Program-made: the position numbers and the translations under genes
Notes under the pieces: model-generated
Database searches by the model: none
Told to the model about the DNA's origin: nothing
Seen by the model: only the letters and a program-made list of their open reading frames with translations
Part shown: one piece after another, positions 10,613-25,748 of the stretch
How positions within the stretch are numbered: position 1 is the first letter of the stretch
Layout: the number at the start of each line of letters is the position of its first letter
Source of the DNA: Flectonema sp. DT1601
Lineage: Eukaryota > Euglenozoa > Diplonemea > Diplonemida > Diplonemidae
Direction of reading: 5' to 3'
Length of the DNA stretch: 64,000 nucleotides
NCBI GenBank assembly: GCA_964019425.1
Contig: OZ025827.1
Coordinates: 372,001-436,000, forward strand

Positions 10613-11182
10613 CTTTTACTACTGTTTAACGTTCTATGGATGTCTTTCCCAAATCCGGTTTTTCAAAATTAGCAGTTCGTACTACCTGAATAAAATAAAT
10701 TATTTTGAACGGGGTTTTTTTTTTTTTTTTTAAATAAAAATATTTTGTTTCTTCATGAGGTAAAAAAATAAAAATTTGTGGGGGTGAAAAAATGAAAGGC
10801 AGGCGGCAAAAGGGACTGGAGGGACATCGAGAATGAGGGGGAAATGGTGGGATTCAGGGTCGAAGCAATTTTGCTTATTCTTTCCCTATTTTTTTTTTTT
10901 AAAAAAAAAGAACCCTCACCACATCTGGCAGGGGCAGCTTCCACGGTGATCAGGCTACAGGTAATGAGGAACATCGTCCTCACTTACCCTATGTCTCCTT
11001 TAGTTCGCTTGCTGGGCAAAAGAGGTGTTCTCTGCCCCTGTGAATTGACATGAGGGGTAACTAAGGTGCTTCTGATATACATTACGTGAGCTTCCTTTTT
11101 TTTTTTTTTTTTTTTTTGTTTCTTGTTTTTTTCGGTCCATTTTTTTTTTTTTTTGATCCTGCGTTTTCTTTTTATTTTATTT

Positions 11183-11214
<32 letters not shown>

Positions 11215-12274
11215 CTGTTGTTCTGCTGGAGTTACTTTGCTTCGGTGGTTTCAAAAAAAAAAAAAAAAAAAGTGCAAATTGGAGGGGAACGGGTGCAGGG
11301 ATGGAACACAAAATAAAACATCAAACAAACCACCAAATTCCCATACGACGTATAAAACAAGCAGTAAAAAAAATCAGAGCAGACTAGCATACGTATTGCT
11401 ATTATCTCATTGAACTTTTGAAAGACTTCTTTTTCATTTTTTTTTTTTTTCTCTCTTAAGAACTTGAAAGTAGCATTCCGATTGACAAGGAAAGTGGAGT
11501 GTGTACCCTTGATACCGCAATCAACAGAAACTGGTGTGTAAGTTTTGTAAAAACTCCCAAACAGAAAAGCGAAAAAGGGATATAACAATGAACAGACAAG
11601 TTAGAAAACAGGAAGAAGGAAAAAAATAGAGAAAAAAAACAATAAGAATAACATCAGGCGATCCCGATTTCTTTTTCCGTACTAACCAGTAAATCAAATT
11701 CCTTAAACAATAGAAGGACCTGACAAGGCCATGGTTAAAGAAAATTTCTTAAGGTATAACATGGACAGATCAGGCACATGCTACCTCATGATGCCTGATA
11801 AAGAACTACATTTATAAGGTATAACCGCACAGAGGCGGCCACATTCGCACTAAGGGCATCCTTTCAAATGCCTAAGAGTTGGGGGTAAGAGGAACTTTCA
11901 TTGTCTACGGCTTTTCAATATTTTTTTTGAGGAAGCCTTTTCCAGTAAAAGTCTGTGCGGACACACAGATTATTCGCACTATCAATACTTACTAAGAAAA
12001 AAGGGGAAAAAGGAAAAAAATCGAGGGGGGTGAAAAAATACGAAGGGGTAAATTGAGGGGAGGAGGGGGGACATAAGCGCAGCCCCCGTTTAGCGTAAAT
12101 AAGTTGCACAAGAACACCGATAATGCCGAGAATGCCTACACTTAGGGAAAAAGCACAGAAATACGGACTTAACTATCCAAATAGCCACAGGCACGTTGCC
12201 CAAAAGTCAACGTAGATCTTGCTTTTATTTTTTTTTTTATTGAGAATAAAATAGGAACGTTTCGCTTTGTTGTT

Positions 12275-12306
<32 letters not shown>

Positions 12307-15258
12307 CCCCTTTTCTCATTTTTTTTTTTTTTTTTTTCTTTCCCTATGTTGTTTAGAGAGTTAAAAAATCGGATCATAATTGACAAGCTGTTAATAATAA
12401 CTTTTTGAACCACAGGTCTAAATAATTCAAAACACAGAGAAATAAGCACAAATGGCCGTGAGGAGAAACCAAACTTCTGAACGTCTCTCACCATTAAAAT
12501 CTCGTGCATGAAGAAATCAGTGTTACATAAAGTGAGAGAATGGGAATCACGGTTTTTAATTTTCCTCATGTTTTTCTCCTCCTCTCTACCACTACTTCGT
12601 ATGCTCGGTTTCAGCTGCACGTAGAATTAACAGTATAGAAACGACAGCTAAACATAAGGCAGTAAAAAGACAAATATTTCAAACAAAAAAAAGACGTGAG
12701 AATAGGAAGTTTTTTTTTTTTTTTTTTTTCCATTCTCCCCACCTATTTCCCTTCTTTTCTTCTTGGATGAAATAAAATGTCGTCCCCCCCGTGCCATTCA
12801 AAAGTGAGAGGAAGCAACTACAAGGAAAGCAACCACGTATTTTTTTTTTTTTTTTTTTTTTTGAAATCCCATTTTGACGTAGAGTACGCACATCAAGTTT
12901 ATTCACACACACACAGAGAAGTTCGGATCGAATTTTTTTTTTTTTTTAAAAGATAAATACTCTTGGTTGATTCAATTGCAGCTGTGAACTTATTCACCCC
13001 GTTTCATTATGTGCTCGGGGGTGTCGAGCGTGATGTAAGTTATTCTGTGATTGAGTGGTTGCAACTCGTTTTTAGTAATTGCTTTGGGCTTTTACGTACC
13101 CAAGTAAGCTTGATTTAAAAAAAAAGATGTAAAAAAAAAATAATAAATCAGCCAATACAAAAAACCTAAGCACCAACTAATCAAAAAAAAAAAAAAGCGT
13201 AAATTTGTGAAAAAGATTTTTTTTTTTTTCTTACACAAGTTGTTGCATAGAGAGGTAAAGCTCGCACAATTTAATTTTCTTTTTTTCTTTTTTCTTTTTT
13301 CCCCGCCGTAGTCACCCACGCCGTGAGATTCAACTGATTTGTGAAGAACCTAATTAATAACGAACAGCAAAGAGGGAGAAAGGCTTAAATTAAGGGATGG
13401 GTTCGCAAAGCTCATTAATGTGCCTATTGGTAGACATAACATTATTGAGAAGCACCCTTAAACGGATAGATAATAATAACGAGAAAGCTTTCTATATATT
13501 ATCCACCCTCCTCCCCCTTTCCTGTAGTGAAGTAATGTCTCGCATGGTATTTGTTTTTTTCTTTTGCTTGGTACAACGAAGTGGGGGTGTCAAGGGTAAC
13601 TATATTTCTGGTTGTGTTTTTTTTTTTTTTTTTAATTTTTTTATTTGTTTCTGTTCTTGGTTTTTTTTTTCTTTTTCTTTTTTTTCACCATAGTGTAAAC
13701 CTTTTTGTAATGCCAGCGTCTTCCACCGAAGGGAAATACGGAGGGCGCCAGACTACTACAAGTGTACATTACAGGCTGAACTCGTAGAAAGGAAATCATT
13801 CAAGCTAGTAGAGCTTTTTTTTAGGGACGGTCGACTGTTTACAAAAAAGAATCTTCCTTGAAAAACGAAAAAAAAAGAGTTGTAAAAACTAAAAAGAGGA
13901 AGGGCTTTTAACCTCGGGAATAGATTTTACCCACGCAAGAAAATAAACATAGGTAGCCACAAGCTGCCAAGTGTCATTGTTAAGCAAGGAAAGAATGAAA
14001 GAGGGAAAAAAAATTAAAAAAAAGGGAAAAAAAAGAGAGAGAAGAATAATATATTAAACCGGACCAACCCTAAAATAGCTACAACAATAACAAAAAAAAA
14101 AAAAAAAAATTCCATCCTGGTTTCTTCATATTTAACTCGCACTAAAGCAACAAGGGTAGGGGATTTGAGAAGCCAACAGGTCTCTTTTTACTTCACAACT
14201 CTTTCGCTTTTCCTTTTCTTTTTTTTTTTTTTTTTTTTTGCTTTGCCCTGCCTGGCAAATAAAGGGGGGGAGATGGCGGTTTGGCTTTGCAGCCGCATCG
14301 GTTACGCTGCTTGTTTCCATTGACCAAATTGTTTATGCCAACAACATGCAATGAACACAAGCAACTATTTCGATAAAGTGTGAGAGATGGGGAGAGACTT
14401 GGGACTGCCACGAAGCGGGATTTTTGTCTACAAAATGATAGAGCTTTTTTCGTTCACCTTGAAAACAGGGGGGTGACGGGGAATATTTCTTTTTCTTTTT
14501 TTTTTTTTCCATTTTTCTTTTTTTTTTTTAATAATCTGTTTTCCCTCTTGTGGTTATAATTTCCCTTTATGTATTCTTCTGCTACAAAAATAAATAAATA
14601 AACAACAAAAAAAACAAAAAAAAATAAATATATTTTAAAATATGGGGGAAAAAAAATCGGCTGCGCGATGGGGTTTGAGACACCGGATGAAAATGTGCAC
14701 ACCAATAAGAAGCAAATAGAACAGAAAACCGTACCGTTCGGCACAAGATAATTCAAAATATTTTCGTAAGGAGTAACTTACACTACAATTGAGATATAAA
14801 GTTATGTTGATGAGGTAGTTGCCTTAGTAGTAAACTAAGAATGCAAAAAAATAAATAAATAAATAAATAAACCCAAGAGAGACAACCGCACTTCTTTACT
14901 AGGCCAGTTAAAGAATTGTTGGGGGCAAACTGAAAAACAGGGATAAGCTCTCTGAAACACATTGTTTTCATTCTTCGTTTTTTGTTTTTTTTTTTTGTTT
15001 TGATGAGGCGTGATCTTCTCTGACATCACTCTGACATCAAAGACTGGATTGATGAAGAAAAAGTAACTTCCACTTGTTTCTGTCTTCCCGTTTTATTTTT
15101 CTTATTTTTTTTTATTATTATTATTTTTTTTTTTTTTTTTTTTCTTTTTTGAAAATGCTGGTTATAGTTTTGTTTGCTTACCAATCCACACTCAACTTCG
15201 AAAAAGAAATCAAGAATAAAAATCCAACCTGCAATTAGTACCTGTTGCCTGACAACAT
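10577..15258. other. 4.7-kb homopolymer-rich spacer
   Basis: Poly(T) and poly(A) runs dominate, the longest a 30-nt T run at 11185-11214, with an AAAT microsatellite near 14848-14872. Open frames here are short and made of Phe or Lys runs from the homopolymers. I see no gene, tRNA or rRNA on either strand. Confidence 0.7.
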
Positions 15259-16915
15259 CTACGCAAACTTGCCGTCAGCGTATCCCGCTGTTGGCATGAA
15301 TTGTGCAAATTGATTGTGGTTTCTGTATAAGTTGTGAGGGCTGTGTTGTTTTAGTTATAGATTATGTGCCATACCAACTAATACAACGCTCAGTGTAGTG
15401 TACATACCTCCCTGCTGATGATGGAGAGCCTTCGCTAGCACACGGAGAAGGAGCCCATCGAAGCTGTTGACCAACAGGTGATTGGATCTGCTGAACAATT
15501 GTCTGTGGTTGAGCAAGATTTGGAACCTGATGATGCAATAGCTGCTGAACAGGCTGCTGGACAACCTGCTGTAAAGGCGCATGCTGGTGCATGTGAGTTG
15601 GAGACTGCAGGTGTGGTACCTGCTGCGGAATTTGCTGGTGCTGAACAACCTGATGTTTGTTATCCCTCTTGCGGCGCTTGTCAGCTTCAGTGTTTGCTGG
15701 CTTGACAGTAATCGCACCTTGTCCACCAGGGAGGGTGATCTTTCCGTCTAATTGAGTGCTAGCTGCGTCGGCGCTGTCTTTGCTTCCGTAGCGAACGAAG
15801 GCGCATCCCCGAGATTTTCCATCCTTCATTAACAACGCGACTTCTAACAAGTTTCCGTATTGTTCAAAGTGAGGTCTTAAGTCCTCTTCATTTGCTGTTA
15901 GAGGAATCTGTCCAACGAAGAGCTTAACGTCTTTGTCAGCATCGACTTCACCCTCGGCAAGACGAACCTGCATTCTAGTGGCCATTCCTCCGAGTTGCTT
16001 CTTGTTGTGAAGCGATTGAACTGCTGCCAAAGCAGCGCCCGGTTCTCTAAAGACGACGAAAGCAGCTCCCTTACCCTGACCAGTAGTCTTATCAAAAATG
16101 ATGTGAAGATCCTCAAGGGCTCCATGAGCACCCATAATAGCAGATAATTCCTCGTTGGTAATAGTTTTTGGGAGCTGACCGACAAAGAGTTTGCGACCGC
16201 CACGGGACTGGAAGCTGCGGGCTCTTCTGGATTTTGGTGAGGCGTCTGAAGCGGAACCACTTGAGCCTGTTGGAGATGCAACAGGTGAAGTCAGTTGCTG
16301 AGGGGAGAGAAGCTTTTGTTGAATGCTTGCTGGGAGGGGAGGAGCCATTCCTGAGATTGGAGCTAAGCTATTGTTACCCGGGGATATAGTATTCAATGTT
16401 GGTGTACCACCAACTCTGAAGTTAGCAGGGCTCTGTGGTGGTGAGCTTAAAGTCGGGTTTGATGTTGGCGACAACAAGATAGGAGGCTGGCCTGGAGTGT
16501 TACCTCCAGTTAACGACGGGTGAGTTGGTGAAGGTGGCGGTAAGTTGTTATTGCTTCCAGCACTAATACCTCCAAGACTTGGACTTCCCAAAGTGATAGC
16601 TGGGGGAAGTGGTACCTGCAAGTTAATATTTCCAGGAGTGTTAGTCGGGCTGAGAGTGTTGTTTGGCGGCGACAACAGAGTTGGTGGAGGAGGTGACAAC
16701 TGCATAACTGGAGGTTGATGTGCTCCCCAAGCTGACCCTCCATTCTCCTGTGGACTCATTAACAAAGGCATGATATCAACATGTTGAGGTGTTTGCTGGT
16801 ACGGATCGTGTGTCTTGGTACCTCCCTCCAACCCCAACGTTGTTGGAGTCGTAGGCATCGCACTTGATTGAGATGACAGAACATTCTGTGGTGGCTGACC
16901 AACAACAGTGGACAT
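15259..16915 (-). CDS. CELF/Bruno/FCA-like RNA-binding protein, paralogue 1
   Basis: Two RNA-recognition motifs bind single-stranded RNA; family members control splicing, translation and decay. Exons are 15408-16915 and 15259-15340, separated by a 67-nt GTATGT...CAG intron, giving 529 residues. The N-terminal 240 residues are Pro/Ser/Gly-rich and disordered. RRM1 (about 242-320) has RNP2 KLFVGQLP and RNP1 GKGAAFVVF; RRM2 (about 331-409) has KLFVGQIP and RGCAFVRY. A Gln/His-rich tail follows. I find no third RRM, which CELF proteins usually have. The ATG at 16915 follows an acceptor; open sequence further upstream lies beyond that acceptor. The second paralogue at 34-36 kb shares the domain order, a His-Asp-Pro-Tyr motif near the start and the same last intron position. 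Confidence 0.9.
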
Positions 16916-16962
16916 AATTCTATAAAGAGAGGGAAGGAACTCGCTGTAAGGAAGAAGATATG
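16916..16962 (-). other. Splice acceptor before CELF-like gene 1
   Basis: CTTCTTCCTTACAG ends at 16944 and leaves a 28-nt leader. Confidence 0.65.
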
Positions 16963-17464
16963 AAATAAAAATAATACTTAACATCAATACCCAACCACGT
17001 GCAACATCAATACCCAACCACGTGCTTTTTAAAACCATGATATTGCCTGTATATATAATAATAATAATAATACTTATCTGGTATTAAAAGACTAATCAGT
17101 TTCTTTACAACACTTGTGGGTAACAAGTCAAAAGAGAAGAAGGAAAACAAAAGGGGAAATGGAGAACGACTTGTTTTTTGTTGTTGTTGCTTTTTTTCTC
17201 CATTGAATTTATAAACGTAGATATCGTTGTTGAATAGTGCTATAATTAATAGCATTGTTTCGTGCATAACAATTTTACAAAAAGAAAACTGTCTTCAGTA
17301 TTGATAACACGGTGAAGCAATGCAGCAGGCATTTGACACTTCAAAAGGAAAAATTGAATTGGGGAGGGGAAACAACCAAAAACTGAACCACAAACGCTGA
17401 ATCAAGTCACCGATTGCTGTAAAATGAAAATGGGGATAGGGATGTATCTCTACTCTAGGGGATT
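16963..17464. other. Spacer between beta-tubulin and CELF-like gene 1
   Basis: About 500 nt with a 22-23-bp direct duplication (16981-17025, copies of ATCAATACCCAACCACGTGC) and a short ATA microsatellite near 17057-17071. Nothing coding is visible; part will be tubulin 3' UTR. Confidence 0.6.
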
Positions 17465-18870
<1,406 letters not shown>

Positions 18871-18905
18871 TTTGTTATTTAGCAAATGGCTGATGTTTAT
18901 AATTA
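18871..18905 (-). other. Splice acceptor before beta-tubulin
   Basis: ATTATAAACATCAG ends at 18890; the leader is 19 nt. The tract is weak in pyrimidines compared with the other sites. Confidence 0.5.
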
Positions 18906-20593
18906 ATATTATCACTGAACAAGACAAACCAATAACTTCTTCCTCCACCCATAATCACAATCATTAATACAACGTTGTAGGTTAACGTGCTGTTTAAAAT
19001 GAACTTAACAAAGACAACTCAATCAACATAATCACACACTGCGATAAAGCAGGAAGAAAGTCCTGAAGGAATGAATGCAACGATGCGGCAGTCAGACACC
19101 AAGACGTTTTGACTTAGTGCTGGCCAAGTGTAAGAATCACAACCGCTGCATTGCATACGTTAAAGGAGAACAGAAAATTGTTCGGTCGATTTGTACAAGG
19201 CATCGTGGCCTTTTAGTTCTGTCTTTTTCTTTTTTTCTTTCTCATTTCACCCTTCTCAACATACATTACCATCATCAACACATTAAAAACAAACGCAATG
19301 TGGATACGAAGCTTCTCAAGTCGAGAACAATATTCTAAATAAAGTATTCTTGTGTCTACGTACTCTCCTCTTTGACACAAACTCAAATATTGTGTTTGTG
19401 TGCAAGCGGAAAACGAGTCCCATTTTTACTAGAAGTAGAGAAACAAGAGGGAAAAAAAAGTATTTATATTATTGTTCTCGAAATAATTCGCTTTGCTAGT
19501 CCTTGGGAAATCATTGACGTTATTTCTGCGTTGTCGGAAACAACAAGAACAGGAGAAACGTAAGTGTAGAGACCAACTTGTTTTTAGAATTCTAAAGAAA
19601 AAAAACGGTCAAAAAATAGGCTGCTTCGCTAATTCATCTTGACGTCGCTTTTTTTTTTCTTTTAGAAAAAAAAAAAAAAGAAGACTGCGGTTCTGTGTAA
19701 AGGGGTTTGACTGAATGAGAAACAAGACCTCACATGTCAGATGTCCCATTTCAAAAAAAAATAAAATAAAATAAAATAATAACGATTCTAAAAACCGTTG
19801 TGTATATATCGCGTATCGAGTACGTGTAGACCTTCCCTAAGAAGGAGAAAACGAAAATCAAGGCGTTTGATTGGCCAGCATAAATAAATAGTTTTCCCTT
19901 GACCTGTTTGACGACACCAAATTAGACGCAAACCACAGTATGAAGTATAGAATACGGTAAACAGGAATTATTCTTGTGAGAAAAAAATTCTGATTCAAGG
20001 TAAATTCTTCTTTTTTTTTTTTTCAAACGAGAATCATTCTCTTTACAGTAAAATAGATTTTGCTCAGGAGTTCCGAGTTTCAAAAAAAAAACACAACAGA
20101 TTCATTATGGCTTTTTTTTTTTTTTTTAAACGCAAAAGTTGTTAGCTAGAACAGAAAAATCAAACCCTGCTACCTGGGAAGTACACGGTCGTCATTCTCA
20201 TTGTTGTAAATCGGCTGAAGTCATATAAAAGGCAGGCAGCCTGACAACGGTGACGTCGTCTTAATTAGAGTTCAGTGCGCGTTATTACCATATCACCACG
20301 ACTGGTTTTAGAAAGGATGCTTAAATACCACACCATGGTTGTTGTTTTTTATGAGCGAGAAGTTGGAAAAAAAAAAAAAAAAAAGGTGAGTCAAAAATTC
20401 CCACTCGGTGGTGCTACCAAAATAAGCAACCGGAGAAGAGACAGATGTGACACAAAAAAATAACAAAAGAAAATGAGGAAGAAAAGGTATTAGTGAGTGC
20501 AACCACCAATTTTCCAATCACAGAAATGAAAAAGACAACAACCGAGTACATCGAGTAGTAGTTTAAGTGGCGACAGCATAAAAAAAAGAAATA

Positions 20594-20627
<34 letters not shown>

Positions 20628-20994
20628 TGATCCCCCAGAAAGCCGGCTTTCAGCAGCAAACGAGGATGTTTTTGGGACATTCAGCTATCGACCAAGAAGA
20701 ACTTTTTTAAGCGATTAAAAAAGACAAAAAAAAAGCCAAGTTGACATAATATTCATCGTAGGGTCTACTCGAAACATTCTTTCAATCACCCTCTCACTTT
20801 ATTCAATTTTTTTTATTATTTTATTTTATGTTTTTTTTTTTTTAGTATTCTCTTATGGTGCATTTTGCGAGAAGATAAAAGGAATATAACTTGGATATGA
20901 AAGCGTGTGGTGTGTTTTTTTTAGTTTGTGCGATAGTAATCATTTCTTATTCTCATTACCCCTTGAGAAAAAGTACAAAGGGAAAGAAGCGATA
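18871..20994. other. Gene-free flank upstream of beta-tubulin
   Basis: Homopolymers, including a 31-nt A run at 20595-20625, and an AAAAT microsatellite near 19757-19780. Short open frames on the plus strand show no family resemblance. I see no gene. Confidence 0.6.
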
Positions 20995-21995
20995 ACATAT
21001 GAGGACGTGCCAAAAGTAGGGCCTATTTTGTATGGTAACTGCCGGCCTCTAAATCTTGGTCTGAGCACTTTTCTGGCCCACTCTGTATATTAGAAAACTC
21101 AATTCCGGGTCTGGGATACAACTTTACTTGTCACCAGTTCAAAAATTCTGCAATTTTTAGGGGAAATTGACTGTATTACACTGTAAGATGCTTGTGCACA
21201 GTTGAGACCAATTTGTAAGGTAGTAGTAGGAGAGTGTCACTCGCTTGAATCACAGCTTCACAAATAACAATGACAATTAAGAATACTCTAGAACGGGAGC
21301 CACTGTGACAGGCATTTCGGCAGCATATCAAATGTCATCCAGACCTCATCGAGAGTGGGCACCGGTGCGTACCCTCACCGAGGTGGCAGGCGTACTCCGA
21401 ACGCTCAGCGACACAACACCTGTATTCCTCTTCTTTGAAGAGCAAGAAGTGAGTGTGCAGAACCTCCGCATCCCAGCCGTAACCAGCATCCCCACCTACC
21501 GAAAGGATACTTCAGGTCAGATATATATCACAGCTTTCTCTGACGAAAACCAGCAATTTGCACTTGACGGAGGTAAGGCTACTTTGCTACTGAACCACAA
21601 GCCCAAAATATCAGATAAGCTTCCCCTTACTAGAGCTGAGAAGAGCATTATTGGATCTACACCTTGACACAACAAGTTCGAAGAGATAGAGCACAGCCAG
21701 CATATCGATTCCCTGAAGAATAAACGAGCAAGAAAAGAAGCCTTCTTTGAAAGGTTAGACAGGGAGCACACCATCCAACAACGAGCCTGCAAACGGAAAA
21801 GTGCCCCCCGAGAAGCAATTTCCCCTAAAAATTGCAGAATTTTTGAACTGGTGACAAGTAAAGTTGTATCCCAGACCCGGAATTGAGTTTTCTAATATAC
21901 AGAGTGGGCCAGAAAAGTGCTCAGACCAAGATTTAGAGGCCGGCAGTTACCCGTGGTACAAAATGGTACTACTTTTGGCATCCTCTCATATAACC
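20995..21995. mobile_element. About 1-kb element with long terminal inverted repeats
   Basis: Sequence at about 21000-21169 recurs inverted at about 21816-21994; the stretch from TAACTGCCGGCCTCTAAATC to the inner ends is nearly identical over roughly 130-140 bp, while the outer 30 bp differ more. The core (21170-21815) is richer in GC than its surroundings and carries a plus-strand frame. This layout suggests a non-autonomous DNA transposon or foldback element. Target duplications are not clear by eye. Confidence 0.7.
21332..21667 (+). pseudogene. Reading-frame remnant inside the TIR element
   Basis: From an ATG at 21332 the frame reads about 112 codons of ordinary protein-like composition, stops at a TGA, and remains open in the same frame for about 75 more codons of Glu/Lys/Arg-rich sequence up to the right inverted repeat. 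It looks like a decayed coding sequence carried by the element. I recognise no transposase motif or host family. Confidence 0.4.
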
Positions 21996-22214
21996 CCATC
22001 AACCAATAAAAGTTTAACTACTGTACCTTTCAAGGGGATACTACGTTAACTGACTTAAGAATGAGAAGAAACGAAACGTGACGTGACGCGATGAATCTGA
22101 ACAAACAAATTGACAACTCCACGAAAGGGGGTAGGCGATAACCGAAGTTCAGAAATCTAGTGTTTTTTTTTTAATAATACTTTTTTGTTGGAGAGAGAAA
22201 AAAAAAAAAGAAGT

Positions 22215-22415
22215 AATTAAGATATTTATTTTATTCATTTATTTTATTTATCAAAGCCAGGGAAGTCAAACTTCTAAAGAAGCTCAGCTCACGGGCACTA
22301 AGTCCAGTACCACAACCGTGAGACTCTCACAGGCAAGAAGACGTAAATTGACAAGAAGTACATGACTACCCAGACCCGCTACATGCGCGAAGCAGGCAGT
22401 GTAAAAAGACGGCTG
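22215..22415. repeat. Interspersed repeat family A, copy 1
   Basis: Begins in a T/A-rich stretch (TTATTTATC), then AAGCCAGGGAAGTC and, further on, ACCGTGAGACTCTCACAGGC. The same order of blocks recurs near 25750, 29895 and 31890. This copy ends near GCAGGCAGTG. Confidence 0.55.
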
Positions 22416-22499
22416 ATGACGCTAATTTCTTTCGCCAAGGGAAGCACGAAGGAAGAAAATAAAGAGAGAAAAGAAGAAACGCGCAAAATTATTTGTACT

Positions 22500-22605
22500 A
22501 GTTTTTTTTATTTTTTTTATTGAAGTTAGGGAATTTAGACACTAAGAAGCCCACAGGTATCAGCAATTCAGTCAAGCTCTCACAGGCGAGAAGAGAGGCG
22601 TATCG
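22500..22605. repeat. Interspersed repeat family A, diverged copy
   Basis: A poly(T)/TTATT head followed by a GAAG...GAAT block and CTCTCACAGGCGAGAAGAG. It is clearly related to the copy 100 bp to its left but more diverged. Confidence 0.45.
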
Positions 22606-25600
22606 ACTGATACTAAAGCTGTGTCGGTATAAAATACCAGAAGAGTTCTTGTCAAAGAACCAGTAAAACTTCTTTTTTATTTATTTTTTTTTAATTTCGA
22701 AGGGGAATCGATCTCCAGAAAAGAACAGAAAGAAAAAAAATGCCCAAAGAATTCGCAAGATAAAGCGAATACTTCTTCAGAAAAAAAAACGATCGGCTTT
22801 TTTATATACCCTTGCTTATTTTCGTTGCTATGCATTCCTTATGCAAAACCCAAAACCTTAAAAAAGTAATCGACACTTTCTCATTAGGTGGGAGGAAAGA
22901 ACTAACTATAAAAAAAAAATTGCCTTGGAGCACATCCCCTGGCTGTAAACTTTTCCTCTTAGGATACATTACCTACATTATTATTATTATTTTTTTTTTT
23001 TTCTGGTTTAATTAAGAAATGAAAAGAAATTTTAAAAAAAAAAATAAAAAAATCGAGGTATTTCAGAGAGGTCGGTCAGCACCAGTTCTTGCAACAAAAA
23101 AAAAAAAAAAAAAAACTACTGCAGGTTGGTTGGTTGAGGGTGTTGCAGGTGGACATCTAAGAAAATTGGATACAGGAACTCGTTTGAAATCCTTTTTATC
23201 AGCGCTAATTCAAATCCAACCTGGAAATTGTCCTTCACGCAACGGATAAGAAGGAATAGTGTATTAAGATAAAAAAAGCAAGAAAATGTGGGAAATCCCT
23301 TAAACACGAAACAAATGATTGAATCGCGTTACTGTCAACTTTTTTTTTTTACCTCCCCAACACTCGCCCGTTAGAGAGAAAAGACACATTGAGTAAATAT
23401 ATTTTTTTTCGACTTAACTACGAGGCCGGGGTGGTATATTAAGCAGCGGCAGTACGCTTTTCGAGGCAACATCAGAGAGGCAGCCGTCTTGATGATAAAG
23501 AACAAGTGGCCATAACAAAAAAAAAAAACATTATGGGAAGAACAAAAAAAAGACGTACGATATAATCTGACATAATATTATTTATTTTACTCTATCTTGG
23601 CTTCTTAGGGAAAAATTTACACCCGCAGTGAAAATCAGAAAGTGCAGTTTTTCACCTCCTGGCTGAGCGTGAAGTTTTTTTTTTTACCGATTTTTTTAAT
23701 TGCACGCATTTTAGTGAGGGCCGTTGCGAGCGTGAAATAATGTAACGCCTGGGCATGTTTTTTTACAGGAGACTCATTTTTGACTTCCGAAGTGGAATTT
23801 CTTCTTTTTTTTTTTTTTTTTTCCTGAGAGATTTCTGATAGGATTGTCTTTTCATTTTTGAAAGAAGATCCGTTTCCCACTATGGGGCGTCCACCAAAGG
23901 ACTTCTAAAGAGAAACAAACTCGAGGATGAAACACTCAAACCGCACATGTTGCAGTCTGCCTCAGTGGTGATCTGGTGGCCTGAGGTCAAAGGAGGCACA
24001 CTGGCTTACATTAGAAGCAGTCCCTGATCTTGAAAGACCAGGTAATGTGCGAGGCCGCATACTATTCAAAGAAGAGACTGCAACAACAGACAGCAAGGCT
24101 TTCTTTTGGCAATCGTGTTTTCTAGACTTGGATGAATTCAAAGTTGACATCATTCTGCTGGTGCTGCGGCAGCGTCTAGGAATTAATACCCCCCTATGGT
24201 GTACCATCTGTGCATGCGAAAGTACACAGAACAATCACACAGAACAATCTCACCGGCAACCCTAGTCGATGCAAAGGAACATTTTTTACCCAGGTTCATA
24301 ATTGGGGCAAACCCGCAAACCCGCAAACCCGCGAGGGCCTGTAGACCGCCGGGGTGTTTATCTTCCCTTCGAAGCCTCTTATCGTAAAATAATGGTCTTA
24401 GATACAAAATCAGATAGCCTGATTTTCATTAAATCGTTAATTATTTATTTACTTTTTTATATATGGGATGCTTTGTCCGAAAGAGTTTTTTTTTTTTTTT
24501 TTTTGCACCTTTTTTTTAAATATTCGTTTTCTATCATACAGACAACTAACTAAGAAAAAGGCACTAAAAAAAAAGAAGAGGGAAAAAAATGGATCAGCAG
24601 CGTGTATAACTGTATCATAGCGAAAAGAGATAATGAGTTTTTTTTTTTTTTTCCATACATACTTATAAAGACATAAATACGCATATACTAGTTAAAAGAA
24701 AGGAAAAAAGAAAAAAAAAACCCAAATAGATAGAGATAAAGGTTTGTTATAAATTACAAAAAAAGAAAAAAGAAAAACACATTATTCTGATGTTTCATTT
24801 TTAACACTGTAGTTTTTATATCTTAGGCCTTCTTAGGCATCAGTAAGTTCAGAGGGACTTTCATTCCAGTATTTTTTTTTTTTTTTTTTTTGATAAATTA
24901 GATTTATCAAACAGTTCTATTTCAAAAGAATTGATTTCTTAATGTCCAGGGCTGTGACCATTCCCGAATACTCAGCAATGATAGGGCCCACGAAGAGTAT
25001 CGCACATACTCTGGGTTGTCACTTAATTTGAGACAAGGAAGCAGCGTACATTGATTGCTTGATAGCTGAAATGAAAACCAGATGACTAAACAAGGTGGAG
25101 AGTTCTAAAGCTCCCCGTTTACCAACTGAAGCGGAGATAGCAAAGAGAGAACACATTCCTGATGGATCAGATAAAATACTACCAAAAGAAAAAAAAAAGA
25201 AAAAAAGAAGAAAAAAAAAGGAATATAAAAACCGTAATTTTTTTTTAATGGAAAAGAATTTCACCAATAGAAAGATCTCGCAAAAGGGTCAGAAAGAAAC
25301 TAGGAAGGAGTTATAGCAGCCAGACTGGGTGGCTTAAACTCGATTTAATATTAAGCGGATTACTTGTGTACAATGAAAGGGAAAAAACTAAAACAAAAGA
25401 AAAAAAAATAAGAAACTTTTGTTTAACATAGCTGAGTAGAGTAACACCTATCTATCCCTTCAGAATCAATACAGGGGAAGGGGGAAAAGATTTCCTTTTC
25501 TTGATTTCTGGTTGATAAACATATGCACAGTGTGTCTTAGAAATAGGGTGCTGCACTTAGTCCCTCCATTGACAGCGAACGGACGCACCAACAGTCGAAG

Positions 25601-25745
25601 GGGACGAAAATAGTATATTTACAATAATAGATTTTGTATCAAAGTCAGAGAGGAGGGATGGGAGCTGTCTCAAAAACCAACACTTACAAATGAAGCCTAC
25701 GCAAAGCGCAGATTTTATGATAGCATTAGTCACGGAAACAGGTTG
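22605..25745. other. Gene-free repeat and homopolymer region
   Basis: Homopolymers alternate with two short GC-richer islands, about 23410-23500 and 23885-24370. The second has overlapping short frames on both strands (about 70-90 codons) without recognisable family features and contains a small ACCCGCAAACCCGCAA tandem near 24308. It may be a relic of a gene or element. No RNA gene is visible. Confidence 0.5.
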
Positions 25746-25748
25746 ACT

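Noticed and set aside
11086-11588. Phe-rich and Lys-rich open frames on both strands
   Set aside because: They are made by long T and A runs and have no other protein-like content.
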